A DNA stretch of 64,000 bases from Paraescarpia echinospica (taxonomy: Eukaryota > Annelida > Polychaeta > Sabellida > Siboglinidae): positions 61,792,990 through 61,856,989 of the forward strand of contig CM034534.1 of assembly GCA_020002185.1 (NCBI GenBank), in the 5' to 3' direction. A program made the translations under genes and the position numbers. Positions 45,121-57,675 of this stretch are shown here, piece by piece. Within the stretch, counting starts at the first letter, position 1, and the number at the start of each line of letters is the position of its first letter. The notes below the pieces were generated by a model. It searched no databases. It was given only the letters and a program-made list of their open reading frames with translations, and was not told the DNA's origin.

Positions 45121-45574
45121 GTAAGTGATAGTGGGACACAGTTTCTCTGATTCATAGCCGGAGGACACGGGACAATACCATATATTAATAATAATTAATA
45201 TAAAACAGCACGGTGGCCGTACAGTCAAACATCACTATCTGTGTTTTAACTTACGCTCTCGTCCACATTTTTATTTACATTTTGTCTACACTGTATACAT
45301 ACGTTGTCATCTAGGCTTTCCTCTCCGTTGTTATCTATATTGAATATTGACATGCACATTGTCATTTATCTGGTAATCTAAAATCTAAATCATAAATACA
45401 TTGTCGTCTAGTGTCATCTTCGTGGTCGTCTACAATAACATCTCATCATTGTCAGTTGCGTAATCATTTCCGCTGTATGTATTGCATGTGTGAAGTTCAC
45501 CACGCACACACGTATGCAGTCACGGAATGAAGTACGCATACTTTAAAAAAAAAGCACGTACATGTATATACCAT

Positions 45575-45770
45575 CGCGCGCGCGCGCACACACACACGTA
45601 AACAAACACATAAACACGCACACACACACATTCACACACACACTCACACTCACACACACACATTCACACACACACACGCACACACACACTCACACACTCA
45701 CACACTCACACACACACACACTACCACACACACACGCACACAAATACACACAAACACACACACACACACG
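45575..45770. repeat. Compound (CG)n/(CA)n/(CACT)n microsatellite
   Basis: CGCGCGCG then CACACA with ACTC interruptions, about 195 bp. Open frames of Thr/His repeat here are artefacts, and one runs falsely into the next exon candidate. Confidence 0.95.
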
Positions 45771-45860
45771 GCAACTGTTCCAATATAAAACGTCTTGTTG
45801 CAGTTATCTAGGAGTCTCGTGTTCCAGTTACCTGCACACAACCTTACTTTTTATTTGTAG

Positions 45861-46004
45861 TGTCACGGAGTCTACACCTTATTTCTGCGACTTCCTGGCA
45901 CTACCAGTGACCCAGCTGACTGATGCCGGGCATTGGCGATCGATCTACTTGGATCGTTGTCAATCCCACATGTTGTTGAATTCAAAGACAAACCACGTAG
46001 CAGG
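45861..46004 (+). CDS. Candidate internal exon, possibly of the same gene
   Basis: A pyrimidine tract and acceptor CTTTTTATTTGTAG end at 45860; the donor GTAATAAT starts at 46005. The open frame reads TESTPYFCDFLALPVTQL, DAGHWRSIYLDRCQSHML and NSKTNHVAG. It is protein-like with Trp, Cys and Tyr. It enters in phase 2, while the previous candidate exon leaves in phase 0, so either an exon between them was missed or the borders are slightly different. Family unknown. Confidence 0.45.
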
Positions 46005-47921
46005 GTAATAATTCATAATTCGGGTCACCATTTACAGCCATAAATATTTCGTCCTAGAGAACAGTTTTAGCGGTCCAAAAATGCAACGAATTGCATTTGC
46101 CTCCAATGTTATTCGCATTGTCATTAGTGCGCCATGTGAACGGTGTGCGTGCGCGCATGTGCATGAGCAGGCGAATATGCATGTGTATGAGGGTGAGAAA
46201 CTTAGAGGAATGAAACGAATCCGTGGCACGTTCGAGTCACGTATAATATAACAGTGAACAGAGAAGGCCAACATCAAGACCAAACAAATTAAGCAGAGAG
46301 ATCGATAAATATACTCACATTATAAATGAATATAACCCCAAAGAAATCGTTTACCCGTTGCTAATTCGCGTTAGTTGCATTAATTCGTTTGAATTCATAT
46401 GTACAGTAGTATATTGTATATGTGAAAATAAATTGTGATTGGACAAATTAAATTATAAACACTTACGACATCAACACAAATTACACAGAATGTATTTTCA
46501 ATTGTTTCGCTAATAAAAAATTACTACAAAACACAAAATTCGATAAATTTATGTATAAACAGTGCACCATATTGCCAAAATGATTTGATTAATATATTAC
46601 TATGTGAAAAGGTAAACAAAGGTACCCTTTGTACAAACATACTTTAACTTGTACAGCCCTTCCTTCACATACTGGTATATTTTAATATTATGATAACATA
46701 AAGCGTCTCTGTCTTCAGCTGGATAAACTAGTTGTTTTAACTGTGTGTATTTGTACTGTTGTAGAGTATTTTCTCCATGTCGCAATCGACACTGTTTTTC
46801 ACAAAATGAGCCGAAAGTTCATCATCTACAAACCAAACAGTTCGCTTTCTTCAATAGCATTGGATTGTGTAGAAACATAAAATTACTGCGTGTCCCTGTA
46901 TTATATCCAGTGTTGGCATTACATCGAAACAACACATAATCACATATTAAAATAAATAAGGTGTTTAGTCTAATAAATAGACTGAATAAGTTAGTTAAAA
47001 TATCATAAATTCATAACTCCATTGTCAATGTAACTGAAATATCGCCGCTGCAAACGTTAAAGTCGCACGAAAGCCAGCCGAAATAAATGCATGTGTTATA
47101 ATGTTTTAAAGGTAGCAGACGAGCTTGCATTGTTGACTGTGTTAGATAGAGCATTCCACAGTATTGGAGTGAAAGAGAAGTAACAACGGCCATGATATAT
47201 AGTACAGTGGTTGGGACTCGTCAACAGAATGGTCAACCTGAAGCAGCAAATCCCGATTGTATTTTAGGCAACTCTTGCGTAGCTTGCGGCTAGACAAGTG
47301 AACGACATCGTAACGAAAGCGACTGCGGTAGGCTTCGAGTCACTTCGTCGTCCGTGCATTTCGCCATGCAGTGGTTCGGGTAGGAGTCAGTTGCACCTCT
47401 ACAATAAGCTATACGGACGTGTGCTGCCAAAACTGCGTCAACTCATCGGACTTCTGCACACATTCGTGAGTTGACCGCCGTTATGTCGTCAAACAATTGG
47501 TGCTTCTACTTCTGGGATAAGGTGGCCACGACTTGTCTAGACACCAGTAGTAACCTGAATTAAAGGTGCTCAATCATTTCGATTTTTGTGCTCCTCACGT
47601 GTCAGACTAATTTCACGAAACGTAAACGTATCAAGTATTCATTATTGATGTACTGGTTCATTTGTACGTAGGCTTTACTTCGTTTTAGTGAAATTAACAG
47701 ACAAACAATAAAATGATTTTCGTTTAGTCCTAACCGAATATCAAGACACATATCTGAACTTGGATGTGGTCTGAGATAGACCTCTCATGTAATAGTCACG
47801 TGAACGGGAATATGCGGCGACATCGGCCTTTGACCCCCACCTTTCGGTGCCTGGATTTAGTCAACATTGCGTATTTACGAGTCGCCATCCATTTTTCGTA
47901 CATGTGATAGCTCGATAATTT
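46005..47921. other. Intron or intergenic, 1.9 kb
   Basis: No supported exon. TTAAAGGTGCTCAATCA at 47560-47576 matches, inverted, the end at about 56452-56468, suggesting the terminus of a TTAA-targeting element. Confidence 0.4.
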
Positions 47922-48110
47922 TATCTGCGACGAAGGGACGCCCACGGATATATGTCACCGACTCGGCTAAAAAGAGGGTGAGAGCGGAAAGACAAAGAGA
48001 GTATCCGCGTACAAAGGTGTATATTAGAAAGGTTATAGATTTGTGAAACCGAACGAAAGAAACGGCTGGCGTCAAAGGTGATGCAGCATTCACCAAGTTT
48101 CTTCTGGACA
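47922..48110 (+). pseudogene. Orphan domain exon with one in-frame TGA
   Basis: The frame reads ATKGRPRIYVTDSAKKRVRA, ERQREYPRTKVYIRKVIDL, a TGA (likely a former Trp), then NRTKETAGVKGDAAFTKFLL and DR, followed by a good donor (GACAG then GTTAGTAA) at 48111. From memory, a basic KRVRAERQ-type helix followed by a V-Y-I...W-x-x-L-K block and a FxKFLLDR ending is common at the N-terminus of uncharacterised invertebrate proteins. No start ATG remains in frame. Probably a gene relic, or a first exon with a sequencing error. Confidence 0.5.
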
Positions 48111-48245
48111 GGTTAGTAATATTGAATTTATCAGCAAGCACACACACAAATCACACACACGACTGTGTGCTCAATAGATGTAACGGCCAAAACAAAGCTG
48201 TCATCGTGCGCCATCTTAATTCCATCTTCGATCGAAGTTCCGCGA

Positions 48246-48531
48246 CGTTCCATTGCACATGAATATACATTATTGTAGATATTATGACTATATTGATGGA
48301 CATGTTATATTATATCAACAGTTAACTATGTGCGAAGTATTAGTCTCATGCGAAGCACACACCGAATGGTAGATGAACTTAAAAATCCGCTCCATCGACG
48401 TTCCGCGACGTTTCATCGACGTTCCATCAATCCGTGGCGTTCCATCGCAAATTAATATACAGTACTTTAGATATTATGCCTTCATATTTAAGGACATGTC
48501 ATATTATATCAATCTTTAACTATGTACAATA
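48246..48531. repeat. Diverged tandem duplication, period about 192 bp
   Basis: CGTTCCATTGCACATGAATA...TAACTATGTGCGAAG at 48246-48342 recurs as CGTTCCATCGCAAATTAATA...TAACTATGTACAA at about 48438-48531. ATCGACGTTCC words between them are also repeated. Non-coding. Confidence 0.75.
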
Positions 48532-49454
48532 TAATACATAACACAACTGTAGCACCCACTGGACATTCACACTTTACCTTCAATCACTGACTGACACTGG
48601 CTGGACATTTGAGACTAATAAAATAATCGAATGCCTAAAATAATTGCCTGGATCTAACTATAAGTACTTGCTTTCTTGGATGTCAGTTGAAACTTGAGTC
48701 ACTGGCTGCTTGTAGTTTGCACTTTGGTCATCAAAGGTAGTTAAATTTACTGACAGCAGATCAGTGACAATCACCTCAGGAATCACATAATACCCAGTAA
48801 AACACAGCTACCAATTTACCCATGCCCACTCAATAGCAGTATGATACTATGAGTTTGACTAACATGTTTTGTATGATATAAATATATCTTTACTTGCCTT
48901 CAGTAATGTAGAATAAAAATAACACTTCTTTACTGTTTGTCCGTGTGTGATGTACAACATTGAATGCTGATTGTAATAAAATAAAAAAATTATAATCTTG
49001 TATTATGTAAATTTAAAGAGTAGTAATAATTTATGATTTTTGTAGATAATGCTAAACATTTATATGTATATTGTGACTGTAATAGTCTACATATGTTACC
49101 GGGAGTAAACGCCCAAAACTGCATGTAGTATGTATAGAAGAATGTATATAAAGAAAGGTTTACAACTTACATCTCTGAAAAGTGTGGAATATGTATACAC
49201 ATTGATAGAGATCTTCTAGGCCTCTAGGCTAACCTTAGTTTGATAGGGAGCAAGAAAACAAGTACACTGGGTGTATGAACATAGGAGGAACATTTATTTT
49301 ATTATTTATGAAAGTTATTTAAATAGCCTGGATATTATTTTGATGTGTTATACCACGCTGTCCATTTTGAGGGGTAGTAGTACTATTAAAAATGTCAAAT
49401 TTAACACATTTTGGTCATTCCACTTTATGCCTTCACTTGAGTTTCACCACAAAT
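48532..49454. other. AT-rich, no gene seen
   Basis: No exon or known repeat recognised. Confidence 0.4.
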
Positions 49455-49590
49455 ATATGCAAATGACGTCCACACAAATCCAGCCACCACAGACAACAAC
49501 CGCTGCATTGGCTCTATCGAGTATCAGTGGTCACAGTAAAACCAGTTCACTGTCAGGTATTCAGTCTTTCCCGAGGCTGGGTGCAGCTCT
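49455..49590 (+). other. Coding-like serine-rich segment, copy 1
   Basis: The open frame reads MTSTQIQPPQTTTAA and ALSSISGHSKTSSLSGIQSF. Copy 2 at 50733-50830 reads TTSTPLQPSHMTRSVV and ALSSISGRSKGSSLPGVQSL in the equivalent frame. Several differences are synonymous (AGT/AGC serines), which favours former or present coding in this frame. No splice sites are certain. The open frame continues to a stop at 49621. Confidence 0.45.
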
Positions 49591-49965
49591 GAACCATTAC
49601 AACCAATGTCAGTTAAAGTAATGGTATTAATGTACTGTTATGTTCTGGTTTGACCAGTCTAATGTGTGTACAATTATTCCATCTTTGTATGATAGGGTGG
49701 TTGTCAAACTGTCAACTACATAGCACATTTCATTTGCAGTTCATTTGTTCAACTTAATTTTCTTTTTATTTAATTTGGAATGTTTGTATTGCAAACATAA
49801 ATGTGTGTTACAATGCAAGTAAATATACGTGACACAATATAGCCAAGCCTTAGTGATTATCATTTCATAATAATTATGCTTATGCTGGCGCACAGATCTG
49901 CAAAAGGCTGCAACTGCTTCAATGTTAATGTTACGTCACATGACTTTTATCTCTATAATCACCTG

Positions 49966-50714
<749 letters not shown>

Positions 50715-50857
50715 CTTCAACACAAAGGCGTGAACTACCTCGACACCACTGCAGCCATCACATATGACAAGATCTGTGGTGGCTCTATCGAGCATCAGCG
50801 GTCGTAGCAAAGGCAGCTCACTGCCAGGTGTCCAGTCACTCGCTGAGGCTGGACAGT
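50715..50857 (+). other. Coding-like serine-rich segment, copy 2
   Basis: Preceded by a pyrimidine-rich AG (ACTTTGTTTGACAG, 50701-50714) and followed by GTAAGT near 50856. Aligned to copy 1, the 5' part matches in frame 0 (LQHKGVN) and the rest in another frame, so one indel separates them. A stop (TGA, 50731-50733) interrupts the ALSSISG frame upstream. CR1 copy D begins directly after it. Confidence 0.4.
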
Positions 50858-50861
50858 AAGT

Positions 50862-52139
50862 AAACAAAACTTGATCAACCCATCTCAACATGGTTTTTTT
50901 AAAGCGAGGTCATGCTTAACAAATATGTTATGTTTTTTGGAAGACATCACTAAGTGGGTAGATGAGGGATCACCAGTAGATATCGTCTACTTAGATTTTT
51001 TAAAAGCTTTCGACAAAGTACCACATCAAAGATTACTGCTGAAATTAAAGGCCCATAGCATAGGAAATGGTATAATAAACTGGATAGAACAATGGCTGAT
51101 TGACAGAAGACAACGTGTAGTAGTTGATGGGGAGGCTTCAAACTGGAAATCGGTATTGAGTGGGGTACCACAGGGATCAGTATTAGGACCTATATTATTC
51201 TTAATATATATCAACGATTTGGATGATGAAATAACAAGCAAGGTGTTGAAATTTGCGGATGATACAAAAGTGTTTAGAAGGATTAAAAGTGATGGAGATA
51301 GACAGCATTTACAAGATGATTTTGACAGGTTGATCAAATGGTCTGAAAAGTGGCAAATGCTGTTCAATTTTGGGAAATGTAAATGCCTCCACTCAGGACA
51401 TGGGAATGAAGAGGTAGAATATACAATGGGGGGTACTGTACTAAGTACTACTGTAAAAGAAAAGGACTTAGGGTTAACCATTAGTGCTGATATGAAGGTT
51501 TCAGAGCAGTGTGGAATTGCAGCTTCAAATCAAATCCTTGGATTAATTAGGCGAAATATAACGTATAAGGAAAAAGAGCTAATAATACCGCTGTACAAAA
51601 CAATAGTTAGGCCTCATTTAGAATATAGCATTCAAGCGTGGAGGCCATATCGCAGGAAGGACATAGATATGCTAGAAAGAGTGCAGAGGAGAGCAACTAA
51701 AATGATACCAAAACTGAGTTACGAAATACGCCTAAAAAATGCGGTTTAACAACATTAGAGACCAGGAGATTGAGAGGAGATCAGATAGAAGTGTTTAAAA
51801 TATTGAATGTTTATGAAAATATTCATAGAAATATTTGTTTTTCAATTAAGAAAGATAGAAGGACTAGAGGACATGAAGTTACATTAGTAAAGGAGCAGAG
51901 TAGATTAGATATAAGACAGTTTTCATTTTCACAAAGGACTGTAAATGAATGGAACAGATTATCTGCTGATTGTGTGGGTGCTAGTAGCGTGAATATGTTT
52001 AAAAATAAAATCGACACATACCTCAGACGGGCGGGATACACATAGATAAAAGGGTTGGACTCTCGATAAGCCAAAGGGCTTCCTTTTCCATCTGCCACCT
52101 AGAGTTAATTATCTGGGTGGCAATCTTGTTAAATCTTGT
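50862..52139 (+). mobile_element. CR1 copy D, 5'-truncated
   Basis: It starts in the middle of RT at AAAACTTGATCAACCC and runs to the family 3' end GGCAATCTTGTTAAATCTTGT. It is closest to copy E (shares MINPSQHGFFKA-type changes and DDEITSKVLK). Confidence 0.93.
50871..51749 (+). pseudogene. CR1 RT C-terminal half, copy D
   Basis: A 292-codon open stretch: motif A altered to YLDFLKAFDKVPH, GVPQGSVLGPILF, KFADDTKVF with both aspartates, then VQRRATKMIPKLSYE, where a small deletion removes the RDL of other copies. A frameshift follows, with the C-terminal tail at 51770-52045 (FSFSQRTVNEWNRLSADC). Not functional because the front of ORF2 is missing. Confidence 0.9.
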
Positions 52140-52316
52140 AAGCTGCTGGTATGCAAACATGATATGTACAGCTGTATATATATATATACATAAATCATAG
52201 CATAACATTTGGAAGATATGCAAACATTTGTGTTTGGTTGTTTTTACAATGATGTTTTATTCTGACCATCTTATGTTATTTGGGTACAGTTACACCATCT
52301 TTGAAAATGTTTCAAC

Positions 52317-52488
52317 AGCACCCCCCACCCCCGTCTTCCGATATCACCACTCCAGCCGAGACAGCAGAGCGGCTGAAGTTATAGTTATAGCGGCTCGATA
52401 GCAACACAATTTAGACTACACCATTTGGTTCAGCCGCCGGTGGAGGTTTTTGTGCCCCCCAGACTCGATTTCTGGATCCACCCCTGTA
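52317..52488. mobile_element. Possible hAT-type MITE
   Basis: The right end, read on the minus strand, starts CAGGGGTGGATCCAG, a terminus common among hAT-like non-autonomous elements. The left end, CAGCACCCCCCACCCC, is only a weak partner. No clear 8-bp duplication. Confidence 0.35.
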
Positions 52489-53167
52489 TGTGATAGTTTT
52501 GGTTGTTTGCATTAGGATTTTGTAATAATGGGTGTCCTCGTTAAATTGCATATTGTTGTTAGAAATTCATGTGAATTAAAGTAAAGACAATGTAAATTAA
52601 AAACATTTTATTGAAACTATTTGATGAGGTCATGACTACAAAATTATGAAAAGCACAATGCAACTACAGGTACAATCATTGCACTTGATGTGTATAATGT
52701 AATCATTTTTAATATCACATACACATAAAATGCAAAGCAACAATAGAAACAAAAATTAGGAAGAGGTTGAAAAAATGTCAGGTACATATAACAAAACAAA
52801 CAGTTACTTTTATCACAATTCTTTGTTACAAAAAACAACACTAGTACATGTGATATCAAATGCTAGTTGTATGTTTACAACTCATAAAATTAGTGACTAA
52901 ACAGTTATGTGTATTTAACAACAAATTTTAATATAAAATGTAAACCAATGAGAACAAATTACTTAGGGAAATGTTTAGTTGAACAAATTTAATATGTACA
53001 TATCAAATAAAAATAACTATATTATGATTTTTTTTTTTTAAACATCAATAGGATATAAAATTCAAAACTGTTGTAGTATGTGTAATGCTTGGTATGTTTA
53101 CAACTCGCAAAAAATAGTGACTAGATTAGACAGGGTCATCGCCATGTTACATGTACAATCGCTACAT
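52489..53167. other. AT-rich spacer with a short direct repeat
   Basis: TATGTTTACAACTC...AAATTAGTGACTA at about 52869 recurs at about 53093 (TATGTTTACAACTCGCAAAA). No gene. Confidence 0.5.
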
Positions 53168-53380
53168 GCTACATTGCTCTGGTTTACTCAGCTGTGTGAA
53201 GAGTACCGGCTACAGATGGTGGATATTTTTGTATGAATAATCTTCGCATATTAATTTCAGTGTGGCAGAATTCTTCCCACATAAGTCAAGATGGTGTTTT
53301 CGATTTAACAGGTCTGCCAGGGAGTCAAGTTTAAAGCGCTTTGAGTAATCCTGAGGACTGGATACTACACCATATCAGAA
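53168..53380 (+). mobile_element. tRNA-derived SINE, 5'-truncated copy
   Basis: Matches the body of the SINE at 57368 from CTACATTGCTCTGGTTTACTC through AGGTCTGCCAGGGAGTCAAG and GTCCTGAGGACTGGATACT-like sequence. The tRNA head is missing. Divergent. Confidence 0.8.
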
Positions 53381-56300
53381 CTAAACTTACTCAAGTGTTG
53401 TTTAATTATCATGCAAAATGAAAATTAATGTAAATTATTTGTGAAAATATAAAACAGATAAAAAAGAATAATTTAGAAAAATTATACATGGCATGACAAA
53501 TATATAACAGTCCTCGTGATACATAGAGAATTTAAACAAGTAAAATGCTGCTGTCAGTGTATCAATAGATTGTTGTTGAAAAATGTGAAAAGGCTTTCAA
53601 TACCATTACTTCCTCACAAACTTGTGCCTGGTGTTTGTTGCGCAAGAACTCAGCTGGCTGCCACTGACTATCAACAACACAAAGACAATGAAACCCTACC
53701 ACTGTAACAATTCTGGATAATTAATGTATTTTTTCATGGACACTGCTAAAAGTTATAGTTGAATTGAATACAAATACCTTTTGATAAATGTGTCGTCACA
53801 TATAAAAATATCATACATGTCAGAGCCATCCTAATTGTCACTTTGTCTCCGGTATAGGTAGATGCAGACGTACAGCAAAAAGTCAGAAAGACAGCGAAAA
53901 CGTATAGTGATGTCATCGATATATAAACCGATGCAGTTCACCGAAGAATGCTCGACACTGAACCTGTCTGACAGCATCGAAAGTTGTTGCCATATCTGCA
54001 GACCCTGGCACCCACCGTTCCATCACCAACTACAGAGCTAGTCAGGCGTCACCACATTCTTATGTCGAGCAACTTGCATTCTACATTGGTTTCCAGTCAG
54101 TCAAGCTAACTGACTGACCTGGAAGCCAGTGTACACCCCATCGGCACTGGGGAATCTGTCACGGACTCAACACGACACAATTGGGATCACTCAGTGGACA
54201 CTCATATGACAAACTGTTAATTTGCAGCATGTTGCATGGCTGTAGAATCTTGTCCGAGATCCTGGACAAATACAACTGCCCAGTATGCCATATTAACTTG
54301 GAGAGCTAGTGGTACTAAGCACACTAGTTCAATCTCCTGTAAAAAAAGCATATATTCAGTAAACAAAAACAAGCATCATAGTAGTGTTGGGAGTAAATAA
54401 TTGTGGAGTGTTCATTGTCATAATCAGTATAAAGTAATGTTTCATGTATGACCTGCAGCATTTCACAAGAAAAAAGGCAGCAAGAAATGTTCTAACACAG
54501 CTGATTCTATACATGTTGATATCTTAGGAACAGTCAGTGTTTACCAGGGTTATTCCGGGGAAGGGTGGCTTGACATTAGTGGAATATGCAATTTTTCTAA
54601 ACGGTGAACAATTTTAACTATTTTTCTTTACTAGTTCATTTTCATTACATGAATTTAAAATTGTTCAGTTTCATTACAGTGACGCCTGATCTTTGTCAAT
54701 ATTACAGACTGATTTGAATTCTGCTAATCACTAAAGCATCAGTAAAGCGCATTTATATATATATATTTTTTCAGTTTACAAATTCATGTCAGTGTCTGCC
54801 ATGTGTAACTATATACATATTTATGTTTGACATTTTAAGCCTGAGGTTCAATGGTCAAGGCGAATGTTGGAAATGACACAATTAGGTGTTATTTTGATGC
54901 TAACAATATATTTTCCTCGTCAAGTATTCAAAGGTTCATAATACATATGTCTACCATCTTCAAGAATGACTAAGTTATTTTATAAACTTATTTCAGAGTC
55001 ATCGCCATATGCTAAATACTGTTTAAAGGTGTATTAATATGTCTGTGTTGATACACTTGTGGGTATAATATACAAGTGCAGAAGTCAATCTAGTTTTCCA
55101 TGCCCAAGATGTTATTATTAAAATGTGTATGAAAACAAATGTGGTATATTTAAATGTGCACATTAAAGTGTGTTGATAACTTATACGTGGTTGATTGTTA
55201 TACATTTGAAATTACCTGGATTGATCAAATGTGGGCCTCCCGCAGACTATGTATCCTCATACTGTCTACCTGGCCCGGGTGACCGCCTCTAGCCCCTCCT
55301 CTGCCTCCTCACATTCTCATTCATGGGTTGCAGTGTGGTCTCTAGCAATATCATAATTCAAGTTACATATATTATTATGTATTCATACATTGCTGTGGTT
55401 AGAATATATACATATATTGGTAAATACATAAGAATAGCCGGCATATGTAAGTTGAAAGATATCACAGGATACCAATTAATGCATTACATACACTATAGCC
55501 AGGCATCAAGGACCACATTGGAGACAAGTGCGTGCATTTTCTTGTGTAATCCTTATATATGGTGAACTCTAGGTGTATTGATATTTTTTATGTATTTACA
55601 CGTTTACATTTTTATATTGAATAAAATCATCACCATCATGCTTGTCATATAAAAATCTAAATTATTTTGCATAAAATACAATGCAAATCAACAATATTCT
55701 GCAGTGTCAAAAATATGAGTCACAAAAAATTATTACGATCGCCAACATAATACTCCCGTGTTTGACGTTCTGTTGCTCGAAATTACGGATGCTCCCTGAC
55801 TAAGTTACTTGGACGATCAACAGGGGCCTGCTGCCAAAGCAATGTTACTTGTCATGTCGCACCCTCACGTCATCTACTCTCAATATGTATTGTCGGAATA
55901 ACAGCTTATTAACAACATCCTGCGTAACCAAATACAATACATATCAAATATCATGCTCGTTGTCACTCTCTGACTGAATATCTGGCTGATATGGTGACTG
56001 TCTTAGACTTAGACGTTTGAGTTAGAATTTAATGTCTTAAAGTCAGCCTCGACAGGCTCGAGTCGAGTGTAGACGTTCGCAAGTTGCAATTCTCGTTAAA
56101 TTAATACATGGCTACGCGTTCTTGTTGCTAACTGCGACAGTGTAATAGGCTTCGTATAACCACTTTGGAATTATAATCTTCATCTTGATACACTAAAGCA
56201 CGTGTGTTTTGTTATTGTTTTTGAATGCCTGGGATGCCGATCTCGTGCAAAGCACGTGACCGAAGTGGCGCAGTAGGCATACAGTGCAATTGGCTTTCGC

Positions 56301-56642
56301 CAGCGATACCCGCTGTAACGACAAATTTTTTTTGACGATTAAAAAACAAGTACGCATTTTTTTTATTAAACCGACTGTGCGCACTAGTTAAACTATTTAC
56401 ACATTACACATCTGGACATAAAAGAACCGGATTGGCGATGGGCAAACGAACTGATTGAGCACCTTTAAGCGCCGTACGAGAACGCTAGATTCGATGTCAA
56501 CTCAAAAATCGACGTCGACTCCAAATCCGGCGTCGACGTCTAGAAACACAGCATTAGCAAAATATACAACACAATAAGTACGCTTATACATTCTCCTTCG
56601 ATATGAAGTAAGTGAAATTCAGTTAGGAATTTAGGCACATAT
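53381..56642. other. 3.3 kb without supported genes
   Basis: AT-rich, with a CAG/GAC-rich island at 53850-54310 in which no frame is convincing. That island holds a small hairpin at about 54090-54130 (TTTCCAGTCAGT / ACTGACTGACCTGGAA). TTAA-ended inverted motif TGATTGAGCACCTTTAA at about 56452-56468. Confidence 0.4.
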
Positions 56643-56685
56643 TCAACACGTTCACTCACGCACGCACGCACGCACACACGCAGTA
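56643..56685. repeat. (CACG)n microsatellite
   Basis: Short ACGC/CACG array near TCACTCACGCACGCACG. Confidence 0.8.
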
Positions 56686-56895
56686 GCGACTGGCGAAGTC
56701 AATTACTAGTCTGACGCAGCTAACTTCCGTACTTCGAGTAGGAGATCTGCCAGGGCTAGTTTTGCATGGCAAACAGCCCTGGCTTGCGACGATGGCACAC
56801 ACTAAATATGTTGAACATACACAGCTAACAATGCAAAAACGTACCTGATTGAGACTAAGCCTAAGGAATCCAATAAAACATTATTATATTTCACT

Positions 56896-56959
56896 GCCAC
56901 TGCCACTGCCACTGCCACTGCCACTGCCACTGCCACTGCCACTGCCACTGCCACTGCCT
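56896..56959. repeat. (CACTGC)n hexanucleotide array
   Basis: About ten and a half uninterrupted CACTGC units. Hexamers keep frame, but no surrounding coding frame is seen. Confidence 0.97.
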
Positions 56960-57367
56960 TGCTACTGCGTCAACAATAGTGGAATGTAGACGTTCAACAT
57001 ATCATGAATGTGATACGAGATACACACCAATCATTAAGCTATTGAAAATCATCAATAACGGGTTGTATGTTTTCACAACACGAGGCTGTGCACATGGCTG
57101 AACTTGTCTAGGTCAGAATGTCTCACCAGCAACAAGTTTTCGTTCCATTTGGAACGTAGACGTTAGAAGTTACAGTGTTTCCAACGGTGCATTGTGTTTC
57201 CAAAAGACTGACACCATTATTGTTATTTTACCCATACGATCGAAATATATTGTGTGGCATCAGCATTTTATTATAATCGAAATATTTTGTCAGTGTGTCA
57301 GTATATGCAAGGTACATTGATGCGATTATCCTGAACATAGCATTCAGACCATAGGTCATAGTATCAT

Positions 57368-57675
57368 TGGACCGCAGTGGTGCAGTGGCTAAAGCTTCGG
57401 ACTCTCGACCGAGAAAACCCGAGTTCGAATCATGTGCTGCGGTGTCGAACTTTGAGAAAGTTCGTTTACTCTACGTTGCTCCAGTTCACTCAGCTGTGTG
57501 AATGAGTACCTGACAACAGACAGTGGTGGATATTTGTATACGTAGTTTTCGCGCATGTAGCGTGAATGGGTGCTTCCCAGAGAAGTTGAGATGGTGTTTG
57601 ATTGAACAGGTCTGCCAGGGAGTCAAGTGTCCAGCGCTTTGAGCAGTCCTGAGGACTAGATACTGTGTTATATAA
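57368..57675 (+). mobile_element. tRNA-derived SINE, split by hAT-like insertion
   Basis: The tRNA-like head has an A-box region (TGGTGCAGTGGCTAAAG, about 57378) and a B box GAGTTCGAATC at 57421-57431. The conserved body follows (TTCACTCAGCTGTGTGAATG, GGTCTGCCAGGGAGTCAAG) and then the tail GTCCTGAGGACTAGATACTG. The 3' tail continues after the insertion at 58793 (CTATATAGGAACTTACC). Transcription would be by RNA polymerase III. The partner LINE was not identified. Confidence 0.9.

Noticed and set aside
45562..45775. Thr/His-repeat reading frame running into an exon candidate
   Set aside because: The (CA)n microsatellite opens the frame by chance; only the part after the AG at 45860 looks like protein.
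53850..54310. GC-richer island as a host exon
   Set aside because: All frames have stops at short spacing and no convincing splice pair; only a small hairpin is evident.
57368..57440. Genuine tRNA gene
   Set aside because: A and B boxes are present but the acceptor and anticodon stems do not pair well, and the segment continues into a conserved SINE body found in four places.
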